Notes: generated by a model from the letters alone, not told the origin. Shown: positions 1 to 9,795, counted from the stretch's first letter. The stretch is 64,000 nucleotides of DNA from CAYJAD01 sp964372165 (GCA_964372165.1 CAYJPT010000001.1:1-64000), one strand, 5' to 3'. A program made the numbers and translations.

Positions 1-124
1 TTTGCCTCGAACTCGCTCCGGAATTTAACAGTGCAATAAAATTGCACTTATTCCTACGCAGTGCTTGTCTGCTATCTCAGCCAACGGTAGTAATTTCATC
101 TGAAATTACTATACAAAAACTATG
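1..124. other. Left-edge intergenic stretch with a GTGCAAT hairpin
   Basis: No gene is visible here. A small inverted repeat, GTGCAAT-AAA-ATTGCAC at about 31-47, is preceded by TTTAAC. The arrangement TTTAAC plus a GTGCAA-type hairpin resembles the core of the nested-hairpin element at 9956-10059, so this may be a diverged or cut copy. That relationship is an inference from short similarity only. Confidence 0.35.
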
Positions 125-463
125 TTATGACATTTGATTTTTAAGCCACTGCTTAATATGTGGCGTTGGTGCAAAAATTCCACGTAAATTTCCGTATTCT
201 AAGTTAAAATCTTCCCGTAAATCTTTTGGTAATGGCATAGTCATAACATCTACGGCTGCTTCGGAATTGCGTCTAACTAAGCGGATAACTGGATCTTTGT
301 CCCATGTATCCACCACAAAATAGGTGGAGTAATCCTCTTTTGAGCGCACCGGCGGATACTCTGAATGCCAATCATTGTTACCCCACTCCAAATACATGGT
401 AACAGCATGTTCAGGGGTAAGATTCCAGTCAATATCATAATTAATACTTTGTAGGCTGTTCAT
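125..463 (-). CDS. Small conserved hypothetical protein (112 aa)
   Basis: The product is a 112-residue soluble, acidic protein with many Trp and Tyr residues and no signal peptide or membrane segment. I do not recognise a named family. The start at 463 is supported by a strong ribosome binding site (AAGGAG about 7 bases upstream). It stands alone, separated from the cyclophilin gene by about 340 bases holding a terminator. Coding status is well supported by length, ribosome binding site and composition; function is unknown. It may be a lineage-restricted protein of Desulfovibrio-type bacteria. Confidence 0.7.
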   Translation of the reverse strand: MNSLQSINYDIDWNLTPEHAVTMYLEWGNNDWHSEYPPVRSKEDYSTYFVVDTWDKDPVIRLVRRNSEAAVDVMTMPLPKDLREDFNLEYGNLRGIFAPTPHIKQWLKNQMS

Positions 464-801
464 AAATATCTCCTTGTCTTGTCTTAATAGTAATCATTCT
501 TTATTATAATTGCAAGTCTTTTACTAGGAAATTTTATTTTTTTTCAATTCAATTAATACATAGTTATGGAACAAAGTAGAGTTCATTTTTGATCTTGCTA
601 TAACATACTGCAATTACACTTTAATTATATCATACAAAACACGCCAGACTGTAATAAAACTATCGCATAATTTTTAACTTAATGTAAAAAAAATTTAAAA
701 CCAAAAATGCCAGAAAAGCGTGCTATACACTTCTCTAGCATTTTTATTTTATATTAAGCCATGTTAATTTAAATACTTTTTATTCCTAATATCTTAATAA
801 A
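464..801. other. Intergenic region, AT-rich, terminator only
   Basis: This is 338 bases of AT-rich sequence between two minus-strand genes. The only clear element is the hairpin at 703-745. The part near 464-600 probably holds the promoter of the 112-aa gene, but no confident -35/-10 pair is seen. Confidence 0.5.
703..745 (-). terminator. Rho-independent terminator of the cyclophilin gene
   Basis: Arms AAAAATGCCAGAAAAG and CTTCTCTAGCATTTTT pair with a few mismatches and lie about 57 bases past the cyclophilin stop. Read on the minus strand the hairpin ends in a T-run. The CCAGAAA stem recurs in other terminators of this window. Confidence 0.65.
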
Positions 802-1389
802 CTAGTTGATTACAAATGCCTTTGTTATAATAACTGGTTCTTTAGGTACACCTTCATGCATGCCACGATTATCTGTAGGTACAGCCTTAATTTTATCAAT
901 TACAGCTTCACCCTTAATCACTTTACCAAATACAGCATAACCATAACCTTGAGTTGTAGGCGCTGAATAATTTAAGAAATTATTGTTATTTACGTTAATA
1001 AAAAATTGTGCAGTAGCAGAATTTGGGTTACTGGTACGGGCCATAGCAATGGTATATTTGTCATTATTTAGACCGTTACTGGCTTCATTTATAATTGGTT
1101 TTTCAGTAGGTTTTTCTTTCATATCTGGTGTCATTCCACCACCTTGAATCATGAAATCACCAATTACTCTGTGGAAAATTGTTCCATCATAATGACCGCT
1201 TTTCACATAATTAATAAAGTTTGCTACAGTGACAGGAGCCTTTGCGGCATCCAAACGCACAACAAAACTACCTAGAGTAGTATCAAATTGAACTGCTGGG
1301 CTTGGTGTAGTTGCAGCAAAACTTTGTGTACTTGCTAAAAAAACAACACAGGCTACAATAGCCATCATAAAACGTTTAGTAAATGACAT
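802..1389 (-). CDS. ppiA: Periplasmic peptidyl-prolyl cis-trans isomerase, cyclophilin type
   Basis: This is a cyclophilin that catalyses cis-trans isomerisation of Xaa-Pro bonds. Residues 1-25 form a signal peptide (basic start, hydrophobic core, AFA-like cleavage site near SFAAT), so it acts in the periplasm. The body carries the cyclophilin core: the FHRV motif with its catalytic Arg, FMIQGGG, and the conserved ARTSNPNSATAQFFIN stretch. The 195-residue length fits bacterial PpiA. The gene is monocistronic and followed by a terminator. The ribosome binding site (GAGAGAG) supports the start at 1389. The family assignment is secure; specific clients are unknown. Confidence 0.93.
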   Translation of the reverse strand: MSFTKRFMMAIVACVVFLASTQSFAATTPSPAVQFDTTLGSFVVRLDAAKAPVTVANFINYVKSGHYDGTIFHRVIGDFMIQGGGMTPDMKEKPTEKPIINEASNGLNNDKYTIAMARTSNPNSATAQFFINVNNNNFLNYSAPTTQGYGYAVFGKVIKGEAVIDKIKAVPTDNRGMHEGVPKEPVIITKAFVIN

Positions 1390-1501
1390 AAAAAACTCTC
1401 TCGTTAAAGGTTATAGATATCCATTTTTAACAAAGGCAATTATATTTCTTTTGTGCATCAGCTATTAACAATAATAGTATGCAATTTTTAACTGGTTTTA
1501 A

Positions 1502-2053
1502 TTATTCTGACCACTCCTCAGGTGCTGGCACACTTGGCAAAGGAAGGTTGGCAGACATTTGCTGAGTATTTACTATGAAATTAAGTCTAAAAGACCATAT
1601 ACTACCTTCACGCTTGCGCACAAAATGAGAGGTTTTATAACGCAATTCTTTTTTCACCACACTCATAGGACCAAAAAAATTTCGCATAGTGCTAATGTCA
1701 GAAGCTTTCCAGCGAAAAGCTCCAACACTCATTAATTGCTCCATAACTCTTAAAAATTGTTGTCCACCTTCATTATTTTGTCCGGTGTCAGTGAAGGTTA
1801 CCTCAGCTCCCGTAACCACAAGTTTATTCACATATATTGTGAGTAATACACTATGCCCATAGTCAACTACATAGCCTTGCTCACTTTTACGCGCATTGGT
1901 AAGACTTACAAATTTTGTTTCATACTTGCCCCAGAATCTTTGAAAAGATTCCCATAAAAATTGCGGAGGCTGCTGAATAGACTCTTGATTTTGACAAGCC
2001 ATTAAACAAATACATATCATGAATGAGGAGAAAAACAATAATCTTTTTTTCAC
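1502..2053 (-). CDS. Small lipoprotein, last gene of the PKS/export operon
   Basis: The product is a predicted lipoprotein of about 183 aa. I chose the GTG start at 2053, 4 bases after the flippase stop, because an AAAGGG site lies 6 bases upstream and the protein then begins KKRLLFF with a hydrophobic core ending in the lipobox LMAC, about residue 20. The longer reading from 2134 would overlap the flippase gene and bury the signal. The mature part is mixed alpha/beta with no family I recognise. Its position as the last of five tightly packed genes suggests a role linked to export or assembly of the operon product. That role is inferred. Confidence 0.75.
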   Translation of the reverse strand: MKKRLLFFSSFMICICLMACQNQESIQQPPQFLWESFQRFWGKYETKFVSLTNARKSEQGYVVDYGHSVLLTIYVNKLVVTGAEVTFTDTGQNNEGGQQFLRVMEQLMSVGAFRWKASDISTMRNFFGPMSVVKKELRYKTSHFVRKREGSIWSFRLNFIVNTQQMSANLPLPSVPAPEEWSE

Positions 2054-2057
2054 ACTA

Positions 2058-3473
2058 TCATCCCTTTGCTGTAGCATTTTCCCAAGGCGGAGGTGGGCGC
2101 CATACCCACAATAAAGCAAGCAGTGGAACAACACCTATAATTTCTGCTATCAAACGCCCGACTATAGGCAGTAATATCCACCACAAACTAAAAGCCAAGG
2201 CTGGCACACAGATAACAATTACCCACTGCAAGATACTTAGTGGTTTAGCCTTATATTGAAAATATGATACCGTGCAAATGGCTACCCAAACCTTGGTTAA
2301 AGTTATAGCCAGTGCTGCCCCTTCTAAAGGCATCTTTTGTGTTAAATAAGTACACAATAAAATATTTATCCCCAAACCACTGGCATAAAATACTAAAAGC
2401 AATTTGTGTTTACGCATGCTTATCATTGCATACGCTGCAAGATTGTGCAAAAAAGCAGTTGCAATGCAGGGTGCTAAAATCCGCTGTGCGGTAACCGCAA
2501 CATCATAATTTGCACCATAAATAAAGGTCAAAATACGATCACTTTCCACACATATAACATAAATCAAAGGCATACAAGCAGCCCACAAACTACGTGCAGT
2601 TTGCCCTGTTAATTTTTGAAATGCTAGTTTATCTGTATCCCATAATTTAGCCATAACCGGAAAAACAACTTTTGCCAAAAGCGCACTTGATACCAATACA
2701 GAAAGACCGTCAACAACCTCCCAAGCAACGCTATACGCACCAACTGCGGCATCTCCACCATATTTTTTTAGAAAAAATACATTTAACTTATTATAAAGAA
2801 TAGCGCATGCGGCAATGCATGTAAAAACAATCCCTTGCTTCCATTTATTTGCTATTTGCCTCAAGTCAACAAGGCGTATTCCTATAAGTGGATTACGCCC
2901 CAGTGCCTTTAGAGAAATAGAAACAAGAAGTAATGATTCAAGTGGTTTATATAGAGCAATATAGATGGGAGGTGCATCAAAAAGCACTAAGGCTATACCA
3001 ACACCGATACCAATAAGACTTGCAGGAACACGAATACGCATCTCTACATCTTGGCGCCCTCGTGCTTGGCACAAAGCAAAAAACGAATCGCTAAGAGCAT
3101 CAATACCAAGCCCTGCAGCAATCGACATAACTATAATGCGTAATTCTAAACTATAGCCTTGCCAAACAGTAAAAAACCACGTGCCTACTAAAGCTAAGCA
3201 AAGCAGCACAATTTTTAGCCATGTAATGGCTCCCAGCAATTGAAGCGGACGGTTTTCACGCCTAGCAAATGTTGAGATTAAAAAGTCATTAAGCCCAACA
3301 TCAGCAATAAGGCGTACAATATACCCAAATGATAGAGCAAGCATAATCTGGCCAAGGACATCAGAGCTATGACGCGCTAGAATAATAGTGAACAATGTCC
3401 ACGTAACATCACGAGTCCACTGCGCACCTAGCACATATCCAAGCCGCTGTGGAATGCTTCTTAACTTGGCCAT
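2058..3473 (-). CDS. Polysaccharide/lipid flippase of the MVF (Wzx-like) superfamily
   Basis: This is an integral membrane protein of 471 aa with about 12-14 hydrophobic segments. The pattern is typical of oligosaccharide or lipid-linked flippases (PST/MVF, Wzx-like). The N-terminus shows the family style, with helices broken by charged motifs such as ADVGLNDFLISTFARREN. It would move a lipid-linked or amphipathic substrate across the inner membrane. It is encoded between the HlyD-like adaptor (15-base gap) and the small lipoprotein (4-base gap), so it is probably co-transcribed with the PKS-like gene. No ABC, RND or MFS pump is encoded in this operon, so this protein is the candidate inner-membrane partner. 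Substrate identity is unknown. Confidence 0.85.
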   Translation of the reverse strand: MAKLRSIPQRLGYVLGAQWTRDVTWTLFTIILARHSSDVLGQIMLALSFGYIVRLIADVGLNDFLISTFARRENRPLQLLGAITWLKIVLLCLALVGTWFFTVWQGYSLELRIIVMSIAAGLGIDALSDSFFALCQARGRQDVEMRIRVPASLIGIGVGIALVLFDAPPIYIALYKPLESLLLVSISLKALGRNPLIGIRLVDLRQIANKWKQGIVFTCIAACAILYNKLNVFFLKKYGGDAAVGAYSVAWEVVDGLSVLVSSALLAKVVFPVMAKLWDTDKLAFQKLTGQTARSLWAACMPLIYVICVESDRILTFIYGANYDVAVTAQRILAPCIATAFLHNLAAYAMISMRKHKLLLVFYASGLGINILLCTYLTQKMPLEGAALAITLTKVWVAICTVSYFQYKAKPLSILQWVIVICVPALAFSLWWILLPIVGRLIAEIIGVVPLLALLWVWRPPPPWENATAKG

Positions 3474-3488
3474 GTAACCTGTATCAAT

Positions 3489-4541
3489 TTAAGATGCGTT
3501 TGGTTGTGCGCTTGGCTGTACAATCGGCTGCGCGTTCGATTCTCCCTGAGGATTTTGATTATCATCACTTGGAGCTTGCGCAGGCTCAGCCTTCGCATCA
3601 TCTTTATTTTCTTGTTTATTAGCATTTTTTACATTACGAGACATTGCCACTAAAACCTTAAAACCAGGCCTTAATTCAAAATCTGGATTAGGAATAGTAA
3701 ATTCTATTGTAAAATATGATGGTGCACCAATTTCTATGTTATTACTAGTCCAAGAAATATTGCTAACAGTAGCATCAATAACCTTATCATTTAAAGAAGG
3801 AATAGTAGCTTGGCCTATGTCACCAACCTTTATATCTTCCATATCGCCTTCATATACAAGGACATTAATTAGCATTGGATTCAAAGTTCCGATGGTAATG
3901 GGCTTTGCACCCTCTGCTAATTCTTTATTGGGAAACAATCCTGACGCTAGAGAAAGCACTCTACCATCCATAGGGGCTTTAAGTACTAAACTTTTAGGAA
4001 GGTCCATACCTTCTTTAATGGTTACTCCAAAGTATTCACTCAATTCTTCAAGTCTTTGCTTAAAGTTTTTTTCTCTTTTTGCTACCGCACGTTTAAGTAA
4101 TTTAATACGTTGCCTTATGGAGTCAACATCTCCAGCTAAACGATCGGAAAGTTGATCTGGTCCAAGCCCACTTGATGACAATTTACGCGCCGTATTCCTA
4201 TTATTAGTAAGTTCTACTAATTGCCTTTCCGTGGACAAAATATTAGCTCGGTCTTCTTCAGTATTAGCTCCAGTGGTTACTTCTTGTTGCAAGTTTCGTC
4301 TGGCATCATCTGTAAGTGTGTATTTCATCAAAACTTGATCTTTCATAACACTTTGGCCAGGCTTAACTAAAACTTCTTCAACCACGGCTTCAAAAGGTAA
4401 TGCAGTAGCACGTGTTACTTGGCTAACAACTTTGCCACTAAGTGAGGTAGTTACTGTGGCAGCATCTGCACTTTGCAGGCTTGTAAAAAATGAACAAAAA
4501 ACACATATCAGTGCTATGTTTTTTATTTTGTTAATAATCAT
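3489..4541 (-). CDS. HlyD-family periplasmic adaptor subunit
   Basis: This membrane-fusion/adaptor protein is 350 aa. An N-terminal signal sequence (residues about 1-27) is followed by a split lipoyl/barrel-sandwich domain (VEEVLVKPGQSVMKDQVL near residues 50-70, and APMDGRVLSL near 190). Between the halves lies a long alpha-helical hairpin (about 75-165), then a beta-barrel domain. The C-terminal 50 residues are a Lys/Asn/Gln/Pro-rich tail that looks disordered. Such proteins bridge an inner-membrane pump and a TolC-type channel. Its start lies 1 base after the stop of the TolC-like gene. The family is secure; the partner pump is inferred from context. Confidence 0.88.
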   Translation of the reverse strand: MIINKIKNIALICVFCSFFTSLQSADAATVTTSLSGKVVSQVTRATALPFEAVVEEVLVKPGQSVMKDQVLMKYTLTDDARRNLQQEVTTGANTEEDRANILSTERQLVELTNNRNTARKLSSSGLGPDQLSDRLAGDVDSIRQRIKLLKRAVAKREKNFKQRLEELSEYFGVTIKEGMDLPKSLVLKAPMDGRVLSLASGLFPNKELAEGAKPITIGTLNPMLINVLVYEGDMEDIKVGDIGQATIPSLNDKVIDATVSNISWTSNNIEIGAPSYFTIEFTIPNPDFELRPGFKVLVAMSRNVKNANKQENKDDAKAEPAQAPSDDNQNPQGESNAQPIVQPSAQPNAS

Positions 4542-4542
4542 G

Positions 4543-6021
4543 CTAAAACTCCTCTGATGCTGGCAAACCTAAGAAACGTTCACTTAGCAGGCCAGCAACA
4601 TCCATCCACTTAATTCTTGCCATATCATAATCTAGCTCTACCATAATTAAACTAATACGTGCAGCAATAAGGTCTGCTTGTGCACTAGCTAACTCAGGGT
4701 ACACTACAACGCCGTCATTAAAGCTAATTTCTTTTTCTTTTAACAGCATTTCTGAAACTTTTAAGTTATTTTGGGCTATTTTAAGGCTATTTTCAGCCAA
4801 TTTTACCATCTGTTGCCCCTCTATCCATTCATGCGAAAACTCTGTACGAGCCTGAGCTTGCTCTTGAAATGCCTGAGCTTTTTCCATGCGTGCGGTCTGT
4901 ACACCGCGATAACGCCTACCCCAATCTATAAGAGGAAATTGCAAATTCAAGTGTACAAATGTATCTTCTTGTCCATCAACAGGCTGATACTGTCCAGCAG
5001 GTGGATTATTATCAACACGGATAGCTATATCTGGAATGTACTCTGCCCACGCTAACATTATGCCAAGATCCATCAAAGCAATTTGTCCGCGCAGTAAAAG
5101 TGCGTCTTCACTGCGATTCCAGTGTTCTTCCCAATGTAATTGTTCTCCGTCAAAACCTTGAAGAATATTTTTTGCATCGGTAGTATCAACATTAAATTTA
5201 TGCTCTAACTCCACACCAACTATACTCTTCAACTTAGTGCGCAGCATTAAATCTTCAATCTTATTACGCTCAAGTTCGAGTTGTCTTTCACGCTCTTGTT
5301 GTATTGCTATGTTAAGAGATGCACCTTGTTTGCCCTCCACAGCTTCTAATTGCTGCCAATATTCGATTAATTTTTTGGCTATAGGCAAAAGTTGCTCTTG
5401 TAATGCAATAGTTTTTCTTTTTGCCTCAAGCTGCTGATACATACCAGCAATATTTAAAATAGCTTCAGCAATCGCTTTGCGATGTGTGGACAAAGCAATA
5501 TCAATCATCATAGCTTTTGATTTGTGATTAAAATATGTTGAGACAGGATTTGGGAAACTCATATTAAAAGCTACCCGCATCTTTGTTTTAGCATAGTCTG
5601 CCGGCAAGTCTTCAAGTCCAGTATTTAGAGCTGTAATATTATTTGAAATGTCTAAAGATATAGTTGGCTCTGGTAAATATTGCCAAACTGCATCAACAAG
5701 CTTGAGCTTACTCATCTCAATAGATACGGCTGAGTTAGCTAGTAATGGAGATTGCTGTATTGCCAAATACACGCTATCATCAAAGGAAAATGCTTTGTCA
5801 GAATTATATAGGTTTGGCATTGAAGCTTCTAGCTTTGCTTTATGCTCAACAGGCACTCCTGGAGCAGACTCAAGCCAGTGTCGTGCTGGCAATTCAGGCG
5901 CACTCATACCAGCTTTTTGTGATGCGCAACCTCCAAGGAAAGCTATCATCATAAATAAACATATGATATTTTTTGAAAGATATAACCTCTGCCCCACAAA
6001 CCAACCACTAAATTTAAACAT
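4543..6021 (-). CDS. TolC-family outer-membrane efflux lipoprotein
   Basis: The product is a 492-aa outer-membrane factor. A lipobox LGGC (Cys about residue 32) suggests a lipid-anchored TolC-family protein, as in NodT/OprM-type factors. The mature part has the long amphipathic helices rich in Gln, Glu and Ala and the paired-repeat layout of the family. It would form the trimeric exit duct for the adaptor encoded next. It lies 9 bases after the PKS-like gene and 1 base before the HlyD-like gene, which argues for one transcript and for export of the product made by the PKS-like protein. Confidence 0.88.
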   Translation of the reverse strand: MFKFSGWFVGQRLYLSKNIICLFMMIAFLGGCASQKAGMSAPELPARHWLESAPGVPVEHKAKLEASMPNLYNSDKAFSFDDSVYLAIQQSPLLANSAVSIEMSKLKLVDAVWQYLPEPTISLDISNNITALNTGLEDLPADYAKTKMRVAFNMSFPNPVSTYFNHKSKAMMIDIALSTHRKAIAEAILNIAGMYQQLEAKRKTIALQEQLLPIAKKLIEYWQQLEAVEGKQGASLNIAIQQERERQLELERNKIEDLMLRTKLKSIVGVELEHKFNVDTTDAKNILQGFDGEQLHWEEHWNRSEDALLLRGQIALMDLGIMLAWAEYIPDIAIRVDNNPPAGQYQPVDGQEDTFVHLNLQFPLIDWGRRYRGVQTARMEKAQAFQEQAQARTEFSHEWIEGQQMVKLAENSLKIAQNNLKVSEMLLKEKEISFNDGVVVYPELASAQADLIAARISLIMVELDYDMARIKWMDVAGLLSERFLGLPASEEF

Positions 6022-6030
6022 TTTTTTACC

Positions 6031-9000
6031 TCATGACACAACAGAAAGCATACGTAAACCTTGCAATACGAGCAAAACCTTACCATTTACCTCAACTATT
6101 TGCGCATTAATTAATTTTTCCAAGCCTGAACCTTGTAATTGCCAATCTATATGAGCAATGTCATAATTTTGCATAGCAGACACGTGGCTAAAATGTAAGA
6201 TATCAACTATTTGGTAATTTTCGTATGTTGGCAAAGCCAACTTTTGTATCAACCCAATGCTTGCGATTTGCAAGTTATAGTACAAATCATGCTGTTCTGC
6301 AATGTTTTTTATTGAAAATATATGCTCATGAATATTTTTTTTATCTAATAATTCCTGCCTATTATCTCCCCATAAAGGAATTATACTTTCCTCTTCATTA
6401 CTTAGGTAAATTTTTCCTTTAGCGTAGCATTGTTTCTCTTGTAAACGCCGTCCATTTTCAGAAATTGCATAAATCTCAAGCGATGATTGGCATGGCAAAA
6501 CCAAACCTTGGCCTGCATTTGTCCATTGCTCAGCTTCTATTATCGCTTCACCCTCGCGCGTGATACCATCTGGACATTTAAATGCACTTTCAAAATGTAA
6601 ATCACTAGCTCCACTACATTGCAACCAAGTAAAACCCATACGTGCTGCACTATATAATGTATCTAACATAAAAAGAGGTGACACTTCGGGGGCAGATGTT
6701 TTTTGACTAGCCAAAAAACCATCTGCATAAACAGAAAAATTACGACGTGCAATAAAATTTGTCTGGCTATCTAACTTCATTTGCTTAGGGTATAAATGTG
6801 GAAAGTTATGCATATCTTCAGCAAGACCAGCTTTTGCCACTGCTGTGGGGCTTGCATCTGGCATAAGGGTTGGCACTTGCGGAAATGATTTATGCCAAAT
6901 AACATTGTTCTCAGTACCACATAAAAGCTCACGAGCAAAAAGCATTGGCAATACATCATAATCAAGTAAACCTACGCCCAGCGCAGTAAATACACTTTGT
7001 AAACCCTCATTAGATAGCATACCCACATTACCATTTACAGGTGCTAACCATAGGCAACGCCAAAACAAATCATGCTTTGTACAAAACTGCTCCAATAAGG
7101 CAGCCATAGCTCGATTAGCTGCAGCATAATTAGCTTGTCCTATATTACCACACCAGGCAGCAAGCGATGATATACCCACAGCATAGCGCAAACCATACTT
7201 AACCGATTCTTGCAAAAGGTTTTCTAAGCCATCATATTTAACGGCCATTACCTGCGATATTTGCCTTGTGCTCAATTCACTCAACGGTACATCTTCATTT
7301 ATACCAGCTCCATGTATTAAGCCATGTATTTCACCCCAAGTTTCAAAAATGCTTGCCAGCGTTGTTTGTACTTGTTTTTTATCACTCACATCACAGGCGT
7401 AATAAACACATTTTGCCCCAAAACCTGCCAGTTTTTCTATAACTTGTTGAGAAGGCGCAGCACTACGCCCTAATAGCAACAAGGTGCATTCAAGCATGGC
7501 TAAGCCCTCTAAAGCCTTTGGAGTAATGCCACGCCCTCCACCTGAAACTATAATTACTTGCCCTTTGCTAATGGGTAAGCCAAATCTACCAGCAGCCCAA
7601 GGTTTTTGCTTTAAGCGAAGCGATCCCATGTAGCTTGAGTTTAAACATGAGTACAAAGGAAATTCACTATGCGTGCATAATATTTTTTGCATAAAGCCTT
7701 GCATTGCGCCATTACTTAAACCTTGCTTAGTGTGTATGGCTCTAAAATGACGCTGTGGATATTCCTGCGCTGCCGTCAAGAGTAATGCATTTAAGCTTGC
7801 AAAAAGATTTGAACCAAGTAGCGATGTTGTCAATTCTTCATGTACTATACACATTTGCCCTTTTTCACTACGCAAAAATGCCTGTACAAGACTCATGTAT
7901 TCTATAATAGGTGAAGAATCTTTATAGGATAAAATTTCATCTAGATATGGCAAAGCTATGACAATCAGACCTGGTTTCAAGTCTTGCTCAAGCGTTGCTT
8001 GTGCGTGAAGTATATCCTCAACCCTTAATACTTGCTCACTGCCAAAGGTTTGCGTCAAAAATTCATACCATTGTTGAGCATAGTCATTTTTCCCAACTAT
8101 CACAGCCGGTAAAAATTCTTTTTTATCACTAAGCAATTGTGCATTCCACTCCTCACCTGGCATTACAAAAGGGCATTTTTCAATAACACTACGTACAATG
8201 GGATGAGTGGTAATAGGCTTTTCTATGGTAGGTTGTTCATCACTTGTTGAATCTATATTTAATGAACGCGCATTAGCCACAACCTTTGCTAAATCTGCAA
8301 TAGTGGCAACATCTATAAAATCCTCAAAGTTGACCTTAACATTAAATGTCTTTTCAATTTCATTAATAACTACAGGAAAACGACTTGAACGCATAGCAAG
8401 GTCATAACGCAAATCCATGTGTGCAGACAATTGGTGCGACTCAAAACCTGTTACTCGTACCAAAAGCGGTATAATGTCTTCTACATAATTGGCAGTGTTT
8501 TCAGTTTTTGTTTCAAGACATTTTGCGTCGCTTTGATCTTTTGCAATTTTTTTTCGCTTTGGTACAAAATTATCCGGAACAACATAAGTACTTGGGCCTT
8601 TAATATGCCCAAGAGAATAAAGCTCAGCCACAGCCCTGCGCATGGCTTCAACTTCTTTACCTTTACGTCCAACGGAAATACGATGCGCTGTAGGTTGTAT
8701 TTCTGAAATAAGCCGACTTAAAGTTGCAGTTGGACCAAGCTCCACAAAATGGCGAACAGAATAATCATTATATACTCTATTAACACAATCCACCCAGCGT
8801 ACCGGGCTTTCATCAAGGTCAGCTATATATTCGCATATACTTTCTTTATCGTTTGGATATAAATCTGCAGTAACATTGCTTAACACTGGTGTATGTCCAG
8901 CTTGAATAGTAAATTCCATCAAACTATCAATGGATATTTTGCGAATAGTACGCAAACCAGGATGATGGAAAGCCATACTAATATTAAGCAGGCCTACCAT

Positions 9001-9795
9001 AATTTTTTGCTCTTTTAATTTAGCGCAGGCTTTTTCTAAATCGCTTCGTGTTCCACTTAAAATGTACTGCGTAGGGCTATTATAACTTGAAACATAAAAA
9101 TTTGGAAAATCCTCTAAAACCTGCTTGATTACATCATAAGGAGCATGAACAGCCATCATACCACTATCGTGATTACCCTCTTGCTCCATATCATCTATAA
9201 TTTTTGAATGCTTATTGATGATACCCCACGCATCTTCAGGCGAATATACTCCCGCTAGGCATAAGGCAATAAGCTCTCCTAAACTATGCCCAACAACAAT
9301 ATCCGCTTTATATCCTAGTGTCTCAAGGTAGTATGCTTGGGCATATGAAACGAAAAAAATATACGGAGCTTGCCAGCGTGTGCGCATAAGCTTTTTTTTA
9401 TCGGTTTCATCAAGTAAGGCTAAAATATCCCAATCTGAAACAGCAGCAATGCGCTCCATGGCTGCTCTAACAGCAGGAATATTATCATAAAGTTCACGCC
9501 CCATATGAGCAAAAACGCTGCCTTGCCCTCCGGTAATAGTAGCAATTCTAGGCTTATCTTGCTTTTTTTCCAGCCATATACCCTGCTTGCGCAAATCCTT
9601 TAAAGTAGCATTATCTGGATTTTTTCCAATGTTAGTTATATAATTACGCCATGATGGTGTTATAGAGCCAATTCGCCATAATTCACCTGCATGACTAAGG
9701 CTAATTAAGCGAACACCATTTTCTACGTGTTGACTTTCTATGAAGTTTTCTTGTTCCTGTCCTGCACCCATAGATACGGCATTAGTACTTTCCAA
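6031..9795 (-). CDS. Polyketide-synthase-like multidomain protein lacking a ketosynthase (AT-ACP-KR-DH)
   Basis: This is a large multidomain enzyme. Numbered from the longest possible start (9867), the order is: linker (33-100); acyltransferase (about 105-400) with GHSLGE nucleophile Ser195 and SMAFHHP; carrier domain (about 460-535) with DLAMRSSRFP, where Ser494 is the predicted phosphopantetheine site; ketoreductase (about 765-990) with VSGGGRGIT for NADPH and a Ser/Tyr/Asn triad in SSLAAW...QANYAAAN; and a hotdog/dehydratase-like C-terminus (1040-1278) that lacks the usual His. No ketosynthase is present, and no reading frame for one lies upstream. I favour the TTG start at 9795 because GGGAG lies 7 bases upstream; ATG 9771 is possible. 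It heads a five-gene operon. The KR and carrier style recalls PfaA-type synthases. The product is unknown. Confidence 0.85.
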   Translation of the reverse strand: MESTNAVSMGAGQEQENFIESQHVENGVRLISLSHAGELWRIGSITPSWRNYITNIGKNPDNATLKDLRKQGIWLEKKQDKPRIATITGGQGSVFAHMGRELYDNIPAVRAAMERIAAVSDWDILALLDETDKKKLMRTRWQAPYIFFVSYAQAYYLETLGYKADIVVGHSLGELIALCLAGVYSPEDAWGIINKHSKIIDDMEQEGNHDSGMMAVHAPYDVIKQVLEDFPNFYVSSYNSPTQYILSGTRSDLEKACAKLKEQKIMVGLLNISMAFHHPGLRTIRKISIDSLMEFTIQAGHTPVLSNVTADLYPNDKESICEYIADLDESPVRWVDCVNRVYNDYSVRHFVELGPTATLSRLISEIQPTAHRISVGRKGKEVEAMRRAVAELYSLGHIKGPSTYVVPDNFVPKRKKIAKDQSDAKCLETKTENTANYVEDIIPLLVRVTGFESHQLSAHMDLRYDLAMRSSRFPVVINEIEKTFNVKVNFEDFIDVATIADLAKVVANARSLNIDSTSDEQPTIEKPITTHPIVRSVIEKCPFVMPGEEWNAQLLSDKKEFLPAVIVGKNDYAQQWYEFLTQTFGSEQVLRVEDILHAQATLEQDLKPGLIVIALPYLDEILSYKDSSPIIEYMSLVQAFLRSEKGQMCIVHEELTTSLLGSNLFASLNALLLTAAQEYPQRHFRAIHTKQGLSNGAMQGFMQKILCTHSEFPLYSCLNSSYMGSLRLKQKPWAAGRFGLPISKGQVIIVSGGGRGITPKALEGLAMLECTLLLLGRSAAPSQQVIEKLAGFGAKCVYYACDVSDKKQVQTTLASIFETWGEIHGLIHGAGINEDVPLSELSTRQISQVMAVKYDGLENLLQESVKYGLRYAVGISSLAAWCGNIGQANYAAANRAMAALLEQFCTKHDLFWRCLWLAPVNGNVGMLSNEGLQSVFTALGVGLLDYDVLPMLFARELLCGTENNVIWHKSFPQVPTLMPDASPTAVAKAGLAEDMHNFPHLYPKQMKLDSQTNFIARRNFSVYADGFLASQKTSAPEVSPLFMLDTLYSAARMGFTWLQCSGASDLHFESAFKCPDGITREGEAIIEAEQWTNAGQGLVLPCQSSLEIYAISENGRRLQEKQCYAKGKIYLSNEEESIIPLWGDNRQELLDKKNIHEHIFSIKNIAEQHDLYYNLQIASIGLIQKLALPTYENYQIVDILHFSHVSAMQNYDIAHIDWQLQGSGLEKLINAQIVEVNGKVLLVLQGLRMLSVVS

